DNA of 64,000 nt from Mucilaginibacter sp. CSA2-8R (GTDB lineage: Bacteria > Bacteroidota > Bacteroidia > Sphingobacteriales > Sphingobacteriaceae), in assembly GCF_038806765.1 (NCBI RefSeq), contig NZ_CP152389.1:3286001-3350000 (forward strand), written 5' to 3'. The notes beneath the pieces are model-generated. The model saw nothing but the letters and a program-made list of their open reading frames with translations. It was not told where the DNA came from and did no database searches. Every line of letters begins with the position of its first letter. The stretch's first letter is position 1. This document shows positions 8,826 to 17,144 of the stretch, one piece after another. Both the position numbers and the translations under genes were made by a program.

Positions 8826-9710
8826 TTAACCGGTTACTTTTCTAAGAAAGCGTCTGATCATGCGCACCCTGCGGGTAAATGCCCCTACCATTTTAAAATT
8901 GCGCCAGGCCGTTTGGTTCAGGTACTCAAAAAAGATGTCCTTATATTTTTGGCTATAGGTATAATTGGTATAAATGGGCTTATTACCTATGTAATGCAAG
9001 AGCTTGGCGCCGGGCTTGTCGTTATCCACTAAATGGTTCCATTCCGGGTCCAGAGGCAGCCAGCGGTTAGCCAGCACGGCATTCAAACAATACTGGTCGC
9101 CGTATACAATATGTTTCTGGTATTTAACAGCGGCATCAAGTGCTTTGCCGCAAACATCAAACTCGTTCCATTTTTTAAGGTTGATGAGCAACAAACCCGC
9201 ATTAAGGTACGGGTCGTCGGCTTTGAAACCCAACTCAGCGTAGTTGCGCACGCCTCCACCCCATGAGCAGCCCAGCGTTTTAATACCCGGATCCTGCACG
9301 GCGGCAATGATGTTATCGCCAAAATCAACATCCCATAGCTCATCAATGTTACCTAACACAATCATATCCGAATCCAGGTAAAGCACCCGTTCGGTACCCT
9401 CAGGGATAAACGTATGCACAAACAAACGAAAAAACGTAGTAACCGGCAGGGCGGCATTGTTAAAGTATGGGATGGTTACTTTGCCAACCACATCTTTAAC
9501 GAGTAAAAACTTCAGTGTAATTTCGCTGCTGGTTATGGAGCTAACCAGTTTTTGCCGGTTGGCCGCATTAATACCGTCATCAATAATGTAGATGTCTTTT
9601 TGCGAACCGGCCGAATTTATTTCCAACGATTTGATAGATGCTGCCAGCAACGGAACAAAGTTATTATCGCAAGCATAAACAACACTTAAACGCCTGTCGG
9701 TATTAGTCAT
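8826..9710 (-). CDS. Glycosyltransferase family 8 (LPS galactosyl/glucosyltransferase-like)
   Basis: The 294-aa protein shows the GT8 signatures: VVYACDNNFVPLLAASIKSL at the start, the metal-binding DSD at residues 113-115 (VLYLDSDMIV), NAGLLLINLKKW, DQYCLN, and H239 in HYIGNKP, the conserved HxxGxxKP metal ligand. GT8 enzymes are retaining transferases using UDP-glucose or UDP-galactose. It is the first gene of the run GT8, GT2, flippase on the minus strand. A basic C-terminal tail (RRVRMIRRFLRK) may tether it to the membrane. Confidence 0.9.
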   Translation of the reverse strand: MTNTDRRLSVVYACDNNFVPLLAASIKSLEINSAGSQKDIYIIDDGINAANRQKLVSSITSSEITLKFLLVKDVVGKVTIPYFNNAALPVTTFFRLFVHTFIPEGTERVLYLDSDMIVLGNIDELWDVDFGDNIIAAVQDPGIKTLGCSWGGGVRNYAELGFKADDPYLNAGLLLINLKKWNEFDVCGKALDAAVKYQKHIVYGDQYCLNAVLANRWLPLDPEWNHLVDNDKPGAKLLHYIGNKPIYTNYTYSQKYKDIFFEYLNQTAWRNFKMVGAFTRRVRMIRRFLRKVTG

Positions 9711-9938
9711 ATAGTTATATAGGGATACGTGTTAAAATTATAGGGCGTAGTTAGTTGTTGCCGGCCATCATTGGGTTGGTATAATACCTTTACACTAATG
9801 GTTTAACAACGCTGCTGTTAGGCTTAAATACGCTATTTAGCACGTTGTACGTACAAGCACAGCTTAGTGTTATACCCATTAACACATAAAAACAGGGGGC
9901 GCTTTATTGGGCCAGGCTGCTTAAACGGCAGTAAACAA

Positions 9939-9974
9939 AAACACCTGCATCTTCCGTAGAAAACGCAGGTGTTT
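9939..9974 (-). terminator. Rho-independent terminator after the FAH-family gene
   Basis: Arms AAACACCTGC (9939-9948) and GCAGGTGTTT (9965-9974) form a 10-bp stem. Read on the minus strand it follows the stop at 9993 and ends in a T-run. Confidence 0.8.
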
Positions 9975-9992
9975 AAATCAATTTTGTACTTG

Positions 9993-10847
9993 TTATTTGC
10001 TATAAGCTACTACCGTTTGCTTTTGAGTGCCCAGGCCGTCAATACCCAGCTCAATTACGTCGCCTGGTTTAAGGTAAACCGGAGGGTTAAAGCCCAGGCC
10101 TACGCCAGCCGGTGTTCCGGTTGATATTACATCGCCGGGCAGCAATGTCATAAACTGACTTACGTACGAAATAAGGAATGGTATTTTAAAAATCAGGTTA
10201 GCCGTGGTGCCGTCCTGCATTGTTTTCCCGTTAACACTCAGCCACAAACGCAGGTTATCTACATCACTTACTTCATCTGCGGTAGACAAAAACGGACCTA
10301 ACGGTGCAAAGGTATCACAACCTTTACCTTTATCCCAGGTACCGTTCCGCTCTAACTGAAATTCGCGCTCGGATACATCATTATGCAGCACATAACCGGC
10401 AATGCATTCAGCAGCTTCGGCTTCATCTACGTAGCTTGCTTTTTTACCAATAACTACCGCCAACTCCACTTCCCAATCAGTTTTTACCGAGTTTTTTGGG
10501 ATCATTACGTTATCATCCGGGCCCACTACCGCAGTGGTACTTTTCATAAACAATACCGGCTCGGGTGGCAGTGGTGCTCCGGTTTCTTTGGCATGGTCGG
10601 CGTAATTAAGGCCGATGCATAACAGCTTTGAAGGGCGCGCTACAGGGCTGCCCAAGCGTGCATCCTCATCAGCCACGGGCAAGTTAGTACCATGCTCTTC
10701 TATGATGGCCGCCAGTTTGGCCAGCCCGTCGGTTTCAAAAAATGTTTCATTATAATCCGGAATAAAGCCCGATACGTCGTAACGTTTGTCGTTGATGATT
10801 ACCCCTGGCTTTTCCTGATTGGCGTGGCCAAATCTGATTAATTTCAT
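9993..10847 (-). CDS. Fumarylacetoacetate hydrolase family protein
   Basis: The 284-aa enzyme has the FAH C-terminal fold. Metal ligands are visible as E126 and E128 in DWEVELA and D157 in HNDVSERE. The block LLCIGLNYADHAKETG precedes the catalytic core and STGTPAGVGLG follows it. Members hydrolyse or decarboxylate 2-oxo acids; the length and the N-terminal domain resemble annotated ureidoglycolate lyase or 2,4-diketo-3-deoxy-rhamnonate hydrolase, but the substrate cannot be assigned. It is a single gene with its own terminator. No sugar or urate catabolism genes lie nearby. Confidence 0.85.
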   Translation of the reverse strand: MKLIRFGHANQEKPGVIINDKRYDVSGFIPDYNETFFETDGLAKLAAIIEEHGTNLPVADEDARLGSPVARPSKLLCIGLNYADHAKETGAPLPPEPVLFMKSTTAVVGPDDNVMIPKNSVKTDWEVELAVVIGKKASYVDEAEAAECIAGYVLHNDVSEREFQLERNGTWDKGKGCDTFAPLGPFLSTADEVSDVDNLRLWLSVNGKTMQDGTTANLIFKIPFLISYVSQFMTLLPGDVISTGTPAGVGLGFNPPVYLKPGDVIELGIDGLGTQKQTVVAYSK

Positions 10848-11004
10848 GTGCTTATGTATTGGTATTTTCAGGTTTTTAAAGTAACCGCTTTAGTTTTATC
10901 CCTACAAGACATTTCGGCTAATTATCAAAAATAATACACCTGACTGATGTTAATATGATGGACAGCAGATGAGGATGAACAGAAAATGACCACTGCATTA
11001 CCCC

Positions 11005-11565
11005 TTAAAATGCCAGTAACGGCCTGATGACCGGCCATATCTTTCCGGCAATGATTTGGTAACCCGCTGCTGTAGGGTGTAAACCATCGCGCAGGTTCAG
11101 GTGGGCAATGCCAGCCACGCCATCTAACAAAAAAGGCACAAAGGCCATTTGGTTAGCTTTGGCCACCTGTGCAAACACAGCCCGGTATGTGGCTGCAAAG
11201 GCACCGGGTATCCAGCCCGGTAACTCCATACCCAACAGCAGCATTTTGGCGTGCGGCCAGGCTGCTTTAACCTTATCTACGATAGCCTGCAGGTTTTTAG
11301 CCGTAGTTTGCGGCGGTATACCGCGCAATATATCATTAGCGCCCAGTTCTAACACAAACACATCTATTGGTTGGTGCAGCAGCAAATTAATACGGGCTAA
11401 ACCGCCGGTAGTAGTTTCGCCGCTTACGCCCGCATTAATGATGTGGTAAGGCAAGCCTTCAGTTTTAATTTTGTTTTGTATAAGCGCCGGTAACGATTCC
11501 AGCGAAACGTTGGCCAGGCCATAACCCGCAGTCAGACTGTCGCCAAAAAAAAGAATATTTTTCAA
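11005..11565 (-). CDS. SGNH/GDSL arylesterase, second copy
   Basis: This 186-aa esterase is a paralog of the protein at 16-702, sharing FFGDSLTAGYGL, the block NAGVSGET, LELGANDILRGIP and DGLHPTAAG. It lacks the lipoprotein signal, so it should be cytosolic. I chose a TTG start at 11565: it has an AGGAG sequence five bases upstream, and the open frame further upstream runs into the divergent SDR gene at 11675. No ATG exists in the right place. It forms a divergent pair with the SDR gene. The substrate is unknown. Confidence 0.78.
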   Translation of the reverse strand: MKNILFFGDSLTAGYGLANVSLESLPALIQNKIKTEGLPYHIINAGVSGETTTGGLARINLLLHQPIDVFVLELGANDILRGIPPQTTAKNLQAIVDKVKAAWPHAKMLLLGMELPGWIPGAFAATYRAVFAQVAKANQMAFVPFLLDGVAGIAHLNLRDGLHPTAAGYQIIAGKIWPVIRPLLAF

Positions 11566-11674
11566 ATGAACTCCTGTTAGTACAATGTATAATAACGCAC
11601 AACCCCGGCACTTCTGATATGTTTTATGAGCAAAAGCTACCGTTATTGACGTTAATCTGTTTAATTTTGAAACC

Positions 11675-12490
11675 ATGATCAGTATTTTAGGTTGCGGATG
11701 GTTCGGCTTTGCTTTAGCGCAGGCCCTGGTTAAAAACGGCACGCCTGTAAAAGGCTCCACCACCACGGCCGAAGGGCACGAACGCTTGCGCGCAGCCGGC
11801 ATTCAGCCTTACACGGTTAAAGTAACAGCTGCCGGCATTGATGCCGACAATGATTTTTTTAATTGTGAGGTATTAGTGATCAGCATTCCACCTAAATTGC
11901 GCAGCGGCGAAACCGACTACGCCGAAAAAATAGCACAGATTGCTCAAAAGGTGGCAGAGCATCAAATACAAAAAGTTATTTACATTAGTTCGACCGGTGT
12001 ATACCCGGAGTGCAACTGTACGGTAGATGAGGAAACGCAGCCCCAGCCTGACACCGAATCGGGCCGGGTACTGGCAGATGCCGAAAACCGGCTGATGAAC
12101 CACACAGCTTTTAAAACCGCCATTATCCGTTTTGGCGGACTGGTAGGCCCGGGCCGGCATCCGGGACGGTTTTTTGGCGGCAAAAGCAATATTCCCAACG
12201 GGCAGGCACCGGTCAACTTAATTCATTTGCAAGATTGTATAGGCATTACCCTCAGCATTTTATCTAATGACGCCTTTGGCTATATATTTAATGCTGTTGC
12301 CCCGCACCATCCGCAAAAACAACACTTTTATACCCGGGCGGCACAGGATGCAGGGTTGCCTCTCCCCCACTTTACAGACGAGCTGGGCAGTTGGAAAACA
12401 GTTAATAGTATCAACATTGCCGAAGTGTTACAGTACAATTTTAAAGTGGCCGATTGGGATGCTTGTTTTGGAGATAGTCTGTTTGCCTGA
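11675..12490 (+). CDS. SDR-family NAD(P)-dependent epimerase-like protein
   Basis: The 271-aa protein begins with a Rossmann motif (ISILGCGWFGFALA, GxGxxG) and has KVIYISSTGVYP, the Ser-containing strand of extended SDR proteins, and RFGGLVGPGRHP. It resembles the YeeZ group of sugar-nucleotide epimerase-like proteins, in which the usual YxxxK is not obvious, so catalysis is uncertain. A TAATTTTG box (11662-11669) lies 5 bp before the ATG and could be a Bacteroidota -7 element, but that would give a nearly leaderless message. It is divergent from the TTG-start esterase. Confidence 0.78.
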   Translation: MISILGCGWFGFALAQALVKNGTPVKGSTTTAEGHERLRAAGIQPYTVKVTAAGIDADNDFFNCEVLVISIPPKLRSGETDYAEKIAQIAQKVAEHQIQKVIYISSTGVYPECNCTVDEETQPQPDTESGRVLADAENRLMNHTAFKTAIIRFGGLVGPGRHPGRFFGGKSNIPNGQAPVNLIHLQDCIGITLSILSNDAFGYIFNAVAPHHPQKQHFYTRAAQDAGLPLPHFTDELGSWKTVNSINIAEVLQYNFKVADWDACFGDSLFA

Positions 12491-12593
12491 TAAGTTCGCT
12501 TGTTAAAAGTGCAATAGTTTTTTGCTGCTTCTTATTAAATCATTAAACCACTGGCATGGTTATTATACCTGTATAGTATCTATTTAGCATTAC

Positions 12594-13649
12594 ATGCCCG
12601 AGTTTAAGCCCCAACAAATATTATATACTGCAGATGCTCTGAACGAGCAGGGCAAACGCATTACCGAACAATACCCCGGCGCAGAACAGGTACCTATTAA
12701 ACAGCATAACCGCCTGCCTGATGCCGAAGATTTTAATTATTACAAAGCCAAATCGGATTTACTGGTGCTGGGCAAACTTAAATCGCTGGATATTAAATAC
12801 AGCGGACGCAGTTCTGACTTCATTGCGCCTAGCCTGGCCAACGGCTGCTTTGGCGCCTGCACCTACTGCTATGTAGATCGGCACAAGGCTATTAACCCTA
12901 TCACCGTGTTTACTAATACGGATGAGATGATGGCTAAAATTGACCAGCATGCCATGGCCCTGCCCTGGCCCAAGCCACGTAACCAAACCGATGCCGTTTA
13001 CTATACGTATGATGTGGGCTGTAACTCGGATGTGGCCATTGACTACGACATATCGCCGGGCGTGGCCGATTTGTTTAAGTTTTACATAGCACACCCACGG
13101 GCCAAGGCTACCTTTGCTACCAAGTTTGTAAACCGTAATTTACTGGACGTTGACCCTAAGCGTAAAATAAGGATCCGGTTTAGTTTGATGCCGCAGGAAG
13201 TGAGCCGCCTGGTGGATGTGCGTACCGATAGCATTGAAAAACGACTGCAAGCCATTAATGATTTTTACGAAGCCGGTTATGAGGTTCATGTTAATTTTTC
13301 GCCGGTAATAGTGTATGACCGCTTGCGGGGTATTGACCGCGACTGGCGCGACGATTACCGCGAACTGTTTAGGCAACTCAATGCAGCAGTAACCGATGAA
13401 GTAAAAAAGCAGATGCAATGCGAGGTGATATTTTTAACGCACAACCAGCAACAACACTTAGTTAACGTAGAACTGAACCCTAAAGCTGAAGAGTTACTAT
13501 GGATGCCTGATTTTCAGGAAACTAAACGCAGCAGTTATGGAGGAATAAACATCAGGTACAAACATCAGCTTAAAGCACGAATGATTGACCGTTTTGTTGA
13601 GATGCTCACTGAAGAGATACCCTGGTGCGGAATACGCTATATTTTTTAA
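12594..13649 (+). CDS. Radical SAM protein of the spore photoproduct lyase family
   Basis: The 351-aa protein carries the cluster motif NGCFGACTYCYVDRH with C85, C89 and C92, the CxxxCxxC ligands of the 4Fe-4S cluster that cleaves S-adenosylmethionine. The DNA-lesion-repair enzyme SplB has the same architecture and spacing, so the family name is spore photoproduct lyase-like. In a non-sporing bacterium the reaction is unknown; it may act on a DNA or RNA lesion. It is a single gene that ends 3 bp before the convergent sensor-like gene at 13653. Confidence 0.82.
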   Translation: MPEFKPQQILYTADALNEQGKRITEQYPGAEQVPIKQHNRLPDAEDFNYYKAKSDLLVLGKLKSLDIKYSGRSSDFIAPSLANGCFGACTYCYVDRHKAINPITVFTNTDEMMAKIDQHAMALPWPKPRNQTDAVYYTYDVGCNSDVAIDYDISPGVADLFKFYIAHPRAKATFATKFVNRNLLDVDPKRKIRIRFSLMPQEVSRLVDVRTDSIEKRLQAINDFYEAGYEVHVNFSPVIVYDRLRGIDRDWRDDYRELFRQLNAAVTDEVKKQMQCEVIFLTHNQQQHLVNVELNPKAEELLWMPDFQETKRSSYGGINIRYKHQLKARMIDRFVEMLTEEIPWCGIRYIF

Positions 13650-13652
13650 AAC

Positions 13653-14798
13653 TTATGCATTAGTTGTGTCATCAATACCATTAAGACGCAACTCCGACTC
13701 GTGCACAATATCCTTTATTTTGGAGTCCAGCTCGTTAATGGTAATCTCAATCATGGGGTAGCAGCTGTTAAAAACATAATTTTCGTCTAACTTTAAAACC
13801 TCCATTAGCCCCAGCAAAGAGGCTACCGGCCGGCGCAACTCATGCGATTGTATAGTGGCTATGCGTTGCAGCGCTGCATTTTGCTGGTTAATAAAGTCAG
13901 CATCCCGTTTACGAACCGTAATATCGGTAGCATTAATAACTACGCCAATGATATCGTTATTGGCCCCACGGGCGGGCTCAAAGGTAACATCAAACCACAA
14001 CGAGGTATCTCCATGCTGTTTAACGTTCCATTCTACGTTGGTAACTTTACCTTTAAGAGCCAGCTCCACATACTCTACCAGCCGCGAGGCTGATTCTTGA
14101 CTTACCACCGTTAATAAATGGACACCAACTTTGATATTTTTGTTGTAGCTGGCATAAATGTAGTTGGCAGCAGCTTTATTGTAAGCCATTACTTCCATCT
14201 GGCTGCCTATCAGCAAGTGTACATCTTTAGAGCTGTCAAATACGGCCTTTAGTTTTAGTTCAGATTGTTCGGCCTGTTTTTTTTGCTCCTGGGTGTTTAA
14301 GTTTTGCTCAATAAGGCTGTGCATGCTCCAGTTTAACTCGATAAGGTTAAGTACCTGCTTGCTGATTACTTTGAGCGAGTTGATCTGCACCTCGGTTAAC
14401 ATAAGCGGCTCGGTATGCATTACACACAATGTACCAATAGAGTGCCCATCAAAAGTAACGAGCGGCATGCCTACATACGAGCGTATAAAAGGTGCATTTT
14501 TAACGGCTGGCAAATTGGCAAAACGGCTGTCTGTAGTAGCATCCTGCAAAATAAAAAGTTGGTTGGATTTGATAGTCTGGTCGCAAAAAGACAGGTGGCG
14601 CTCCATACGTTGTAAATCGCCAATGCCTGTACTTGCTTTAAACCATTGGGTTTGCTCATCAATAACACTTACCAGCGCCACGGGCACATTGCAAATGTTG
14701 GCTATCAGATTTACTAAGTCGGTCAGGTCTTTTTTTATTCCAGTATCTAAGGTCTTAAATCGTGCTACTGCCCTAAGCCGCTCGTTTTCGTTCATCAT
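13653..14798 (-). CDS. GAF-PAS-HisKA sensor protein lacking the ATPase domain
   Basis: This 381-aa protein has a GAF domain (about residues 20-160, with FKASTGIGDLQRMERHLSFC and GTLCVMH), a short coiled coil, a PAS domain (about 180-300, ending GVVINATDIT) and a HisKA dimerisation helix with the H-box SHELRRPVASLLGLM. It ends about 50 residues after the H-box, so there is no HATPase_c domain. It could be phosphorylated by a partner kinase or be a decoy. I chose the ATG at 14798; a longer frame starts at TTG. No response regulator lies next to it. Confidence 0.82.
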   Translation of the reverse strand: MMNENERLRAVARFKTLDTGIKKDLTDLVNLIANICNVPVALVSVIDEQTQWFKASTGIGDLQRMERHLSFCDQTIKSNQLFILQDATTDSRFANLPAVKNAPFIRSYVGMPLVTFDGHSIGTLCVMHTEPLMLTEVQINSLKVISKQVLNLIELNWSMHSLIEQNLNTQEQKKQAEQSELKLKAVFDSSKDVHLLIGSQMEVMAYNKAAANYIYASYNKNIKVGVHLLTVVSQESASRLVEYVELALKGKVTNVEWNVKQHGDTSLWFDVTFEPARGANNDIIGVVINATDITVRKRDADFINQQNAALQRIATIQSHELRRPVASLLGLMEVLKLDENYVFNSCYPMIEITINELDSKIKDIVHESELRLNGIDDTTNA

Positions 14799-14923
14799 AA
14801 ATCCCAAGGATTACACCCGTTAAAACTGAGTTAATTTTGAGACAAAATAAAACTATTTTTTAACAAAAGTGTAATCCTGACATTTATTTTAAAGCTAAAA
14901 AAATCGATTTCATAATAAAGAAA

Positions 14924-15541
14924 CTATAATTTAAGCTTCTGTTTAAAAACCTTTTCCAGCTTATCTACCTTGGGCTGTATAACCATGCGGCAATAAGGCT
15001 GTTTACCGTTAAGGTTAAAATAATTTTGATGGTAGTTTTCGGCTACGTAGAAATTTGTGAACGGATCAATTGTCGTCACAATGGGATCCGGATAAACTTT
15101 TTGCTTGTTGAGCTCAGTTTTATAAGCCTCGGCCATAGCCTTTTGTGCGGCATTATGGTAAAAAATAACCGACCGGTACTGCGTACCCTCATCTGCCCCC
15201 TGGCGGTTAAGCGTGGTTGGGTCATGCATGGTCCAGAAAATTTCCAGTAAATCTTTGTACGATATGATATCTGGCTGATAGGTAACCTGCACCGCCTCGG
15301 CGTGGCCGGTAGTGCCTGTACAAACATCCTCGTACGACGGATTTTTAACCGTGCCCCCGGCATACCCCGACTCTACCTTGACAACACCTTTAATACGTTG
15401 AAAAACCGCCTCCGAGCACCAAAAGCAGCCCATGCCAAAGGTGGCCTTTTCGGTGCCTGCAGCAGCGTTTTGCGCCGCCGCAGGTTTAAAGTTTATTAAT
15501 ACTGCAAATAACAGCAGGAAAGCAATTTTGAGTTTATTCAT
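14924..15541 (-). CDS. msrA: Peptide methionine sulfoxide reductase A, exported
   Basis: The 205-aa enzyme reduces the S-epimer of methionine sulfoxide in proteins. The catalytic motif GMGCFWCSEAVF gives C39 and C42, followed by VESGYAGG, TGHAEAVQV and the FWTMHDPTT and QGADEGTQYRS blocks of MsrA. An N-terminal signal peptide (KIAFLLLFAVLINF, ending AAAQ) places it in the periplasm. No MsrB gene is next to it. The gene stands alone on the minus strand. Confidence 0.95.
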   Translation of the reverse strand: MNKLKIAFLLLFAVLINFKPAAAQNAAAGTEKATFGMGCFWCSEAVFQRIKGVVKVESGYAGGTVKNPSYEDVCTGTTGHAEAVQVTYQPDIISYKDLLEIFWTMHDPTTLNRQGADEGTQYRSVIFYHNAAQKAMAEAYKTELNKQKVYPDPIVTTIDPFTNFYVAENYHQNYFNLNGKQPYCRMVIQPKVDKLEKVFKQKLKL

Positions 15542-15625
15542 AACTCCATATACGTAAATGCCTGCCGCTTTAGTTTACCTGCATTGGTTTTTGACAGAAC
15601 GCTGATGCCCTGCCACCGGCGCCGG

Positions 15626-15877
15626 TTAGGCGTTGTAACTATGCTCGGCTATGTGTTGCCCCAGGTGCTGTATCTGTTCGGCATCCAGCAGCAGGGCAGC
15701 ATGTGCATGCGGCTCGTATATCCAGATGTTATTTTCGTTTTTAAAAATACAGCCACAAAGCTGATCGCAATAATACAGATCATAAACGTCAGCCTTGTCG
15801 GTTTCATTGCGGGGCTGCACCATCACCGCCATCGGGCGGTCTTTCATGGGGATATCTACTTCGAAGGATTGTGTCAT
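15626..15877 (-). CDS. Hypothetical protein, 83 aa
   Basis: I do not recognise this small soluble protein. I chose the ATG at 15877 (MTQSFEVDIPMKDRP); an upstream ATG at 15937 would add 20 residues. It has an acidic, aromatic-rich core (YDLYYCDQLCG) with two close cysteines and a His-rich segment YEPHAHAALLL. Such Cys/His content might bind a metal, but there is no clear motif. It lies between msrA and the MOSC gene on the same strand. Confidence 0.55.
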   Translation of the reverse strand: MTQSFEVDIPMKDRPMAVMVQPRNETDKADVYDLYYCDQLCGCIFKNENNIWIYEPHAHAALLLDAEQIQHLGQHIAEHSYNA

Positions 15878-15953
15878 AATGTTTATTAACCTTTTAACGT
15901 CAACTTGGTTCGCCAAACGGGCAACAAAATTACACAAGGCTGTTATTAGCTAT

Positions 15954-16790
15954 CTATTTTGGAGCAGATACCTTGCTCAACAACTCCTTGTCCAGGTTGA
16001 TGACCTGCAACTCATCGCCCACGCTAATGGTACCCACCCCCTCGTGCACAAGATTTTGGCCCAGATAAACCTTTTTACCAAACCGGCGGTAACCACTTAG
16101 CGTTTTTAAGGGCTCGGCATTTACCTCGGCCGTTTGCTGGTTAACTCCTACCATAACGCAGCGGGCACAAGGTTTTACGCCATAAAAATGGATATCGCCT
16201 ATGGAAAAATGCGCCATCTCATCTTCGTGATATGGCCCGGTACCGCTGATGACTATGTTGGGCCGGAAACGGTCGAAACCGACCGGATCAGTTAAGCGGC
16301 TGTTTAAATCCATCAGTGAGGCCTCGCCAATGAGCAGCATGGGATAAGCATCAGCAAACGAGGTAATTTGCTCAGGCTTGGCGTAACGCGGATCTACCGG
16401 GCGCAGGCTGGCATCGTCCATGTAAACCAGGCGGCAGTGTAGGTCCAGCTTTCGGCTAAACCAGGCATCGGCAGCATCGCTCACCCGTATGCCGGTACAG
16501 GTATCGTCCCAAATGGTTACGGTTAGCTGTTCCTGCGTTTGTGGTGTAAACGGAACTATAAACACGTCCTGTGTTGGAGTATGCGTTACCACTATCCCCT
16601 CGCCGGTCAGCTGTAATGCAAACAGCGCCATTGGCGGCGTAGTACGCTGCGACATGAAGCGGTTGTTAGGATCTACCAGTACCCAGCGCCTGTCGTGCTG
16701 CAAGCCGCGTGTGGTTACCTGAGCCCCGGGCAGTACAATACCGCCTAACGATTTAATAGGATAAATAAACAACCGGCTGATGTGTGGCAT
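15954..16790 (-). CDS. MOSC domain protein (YcbX-like)
   Basis: The 278-aa protein has an N-terminal MOSC_N beta-barrel (ISRLFIYPIKSLGG, LQHDRRWVLVD) and a C-terminal MOSC domain. The block KPCARCVMV holds the conserved Cys that ligates molybdenum in mARC/YcbX proteins, followed by GKKVYLGQNLV. These enzymes reduce N-hydroxylated compounds with molybdenum cofactor. I chose the ATG at 16790, matching homologs; a longer frame starts at 16823. It is transcribed away from the tRNA-Arg gene. Confidence 0.85.
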   Translation of the reverse strand: MPHISRLFIYPIKSLGGIVLPGAQVTTRGLQHDRRWVLVDPNNRFMSQRTTPPMALFALQLTGEGIVVTHTPTQDVFIVPFTPQTQEQLTVTIWDDTCTGIRVSDAADAWFSRKLDLHCRLVYMDDASLRPVDPRYAKPEQITSFADAYPMLLIGEASLMDLNSRLTDPVGFDRFRPNIVISGTGPYHEDEMAHFSIGDIHFYGVKPCARCVMVGVNQQTAEVNAEPLKTLSGYRRFGKKVYLGQNLVHEGVGTISVGDELQVINLDKELLSKVSAPK

Positions 16791-16944
16791 ATGCGTTTGC
16801 TGATGGCTGGCAAATATAGCCAAAATGGCCCTGTAAAAATATTACCCCGATTGTGTTTGCCAGTATCAACCCAAATATGCATATTTGCACCGCTCAAAGT
16901 ATAAGTGATTTCGCTCAAAAAGCCTAACACTAATTTGGAGTGAT

Positions 16945-17018
16945 GGTCCCATAGCTCAGCTGGATAGAGCAACTGCCTTCTAAGCAGTAGGTCTCAGGTT
17001 CGAATCCTGATGGGATCA
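16945..17018 (+). tRNA. tRNA-Arg (anticodon UCU)
   Basis: The 74-nt sequence folds into a full cloverleaf. The acceptor arm pairs GGTCCCA with TGGGATC (one G-U), the D arm is GCTC/GAGC, the anticodon stem ACTGC/GCAGT encloses CTTCTAA with anticodon TCT, and the T arm is TCAGG-TTCGAAT-CCTGA. CCA is not encoded. It is the integration target of the island: its 3' 67 nt are repeated at the island's right end. Confidence 0.95.
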
Positions 17019-17019
17019 C
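16952..17019 (+). repeat. attL: 68-bp direct repeat in tRNA-Arg
   Basis: This segment, from TAGCTCAGC to one base past the tRNA end, is identical over 68 bp to 51955-52022. A tyrosine integrase gene begins 126 bp further in, as expected for the left end of an element in a tRNA 3' part. Confidence 0.92.
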
Positions 17020-17024
17020 TTAGA

Positions 17025-17047
17025 AGCCTTCTCAGTTTGAGAGGGCT
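17025..17047 (+). terminator. Terminator behind tRNA-Arg, supplied by the island
   Basis: AGCCTTCTCA (17025-17034) pairs with TGAGAGGGCT (17038-17047), one G-U pair, followed by seven T. It lies inside the island, so the island brings its own terminator for the tRNA; the original one appears to be at 52049-52080. Confidence 0.85.
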
Positions 17048-17098
17048 TTTTTTGTTAGGTGTTATTTATCGTCAAACGAGGATATCTAATGACTGTTT

Positions 17099-17118
17099 GT
17101 TTGCACATAGTTTGCACA
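17099..17118 (+). promoter_or_regulatory. Two GTTTGCACA boxes, likely integrase arm sites (left)
   Basis: GTTTGCACA occurs at 17099-17107 and again at 17110-17118, starts 11 bp apart. The same pair with the same spacing occurs at the right end (51898-51917). They lie between attL and the integrase ATG, so they may also control the integrase promoter. Confidence 0.6.
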
Positions 17119-17144
17119 AACAGGGTAGCCATGACAACATTTTC

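Noticed and set aside
11566..11802. N-terminal extension of the second esterase
   Set aside because: The extension overlaps the divergent SDR gene and has no SGNH similarity; the TTG at 11565 has a good ribosome binding site.
17010..17144. Longer integrase start inside the tRNA
   Set aside because: The frame runs through the tRNA end, its terminator and the GTTTGCACA boxes; the ATG at 17145 fits the family N-terminus.
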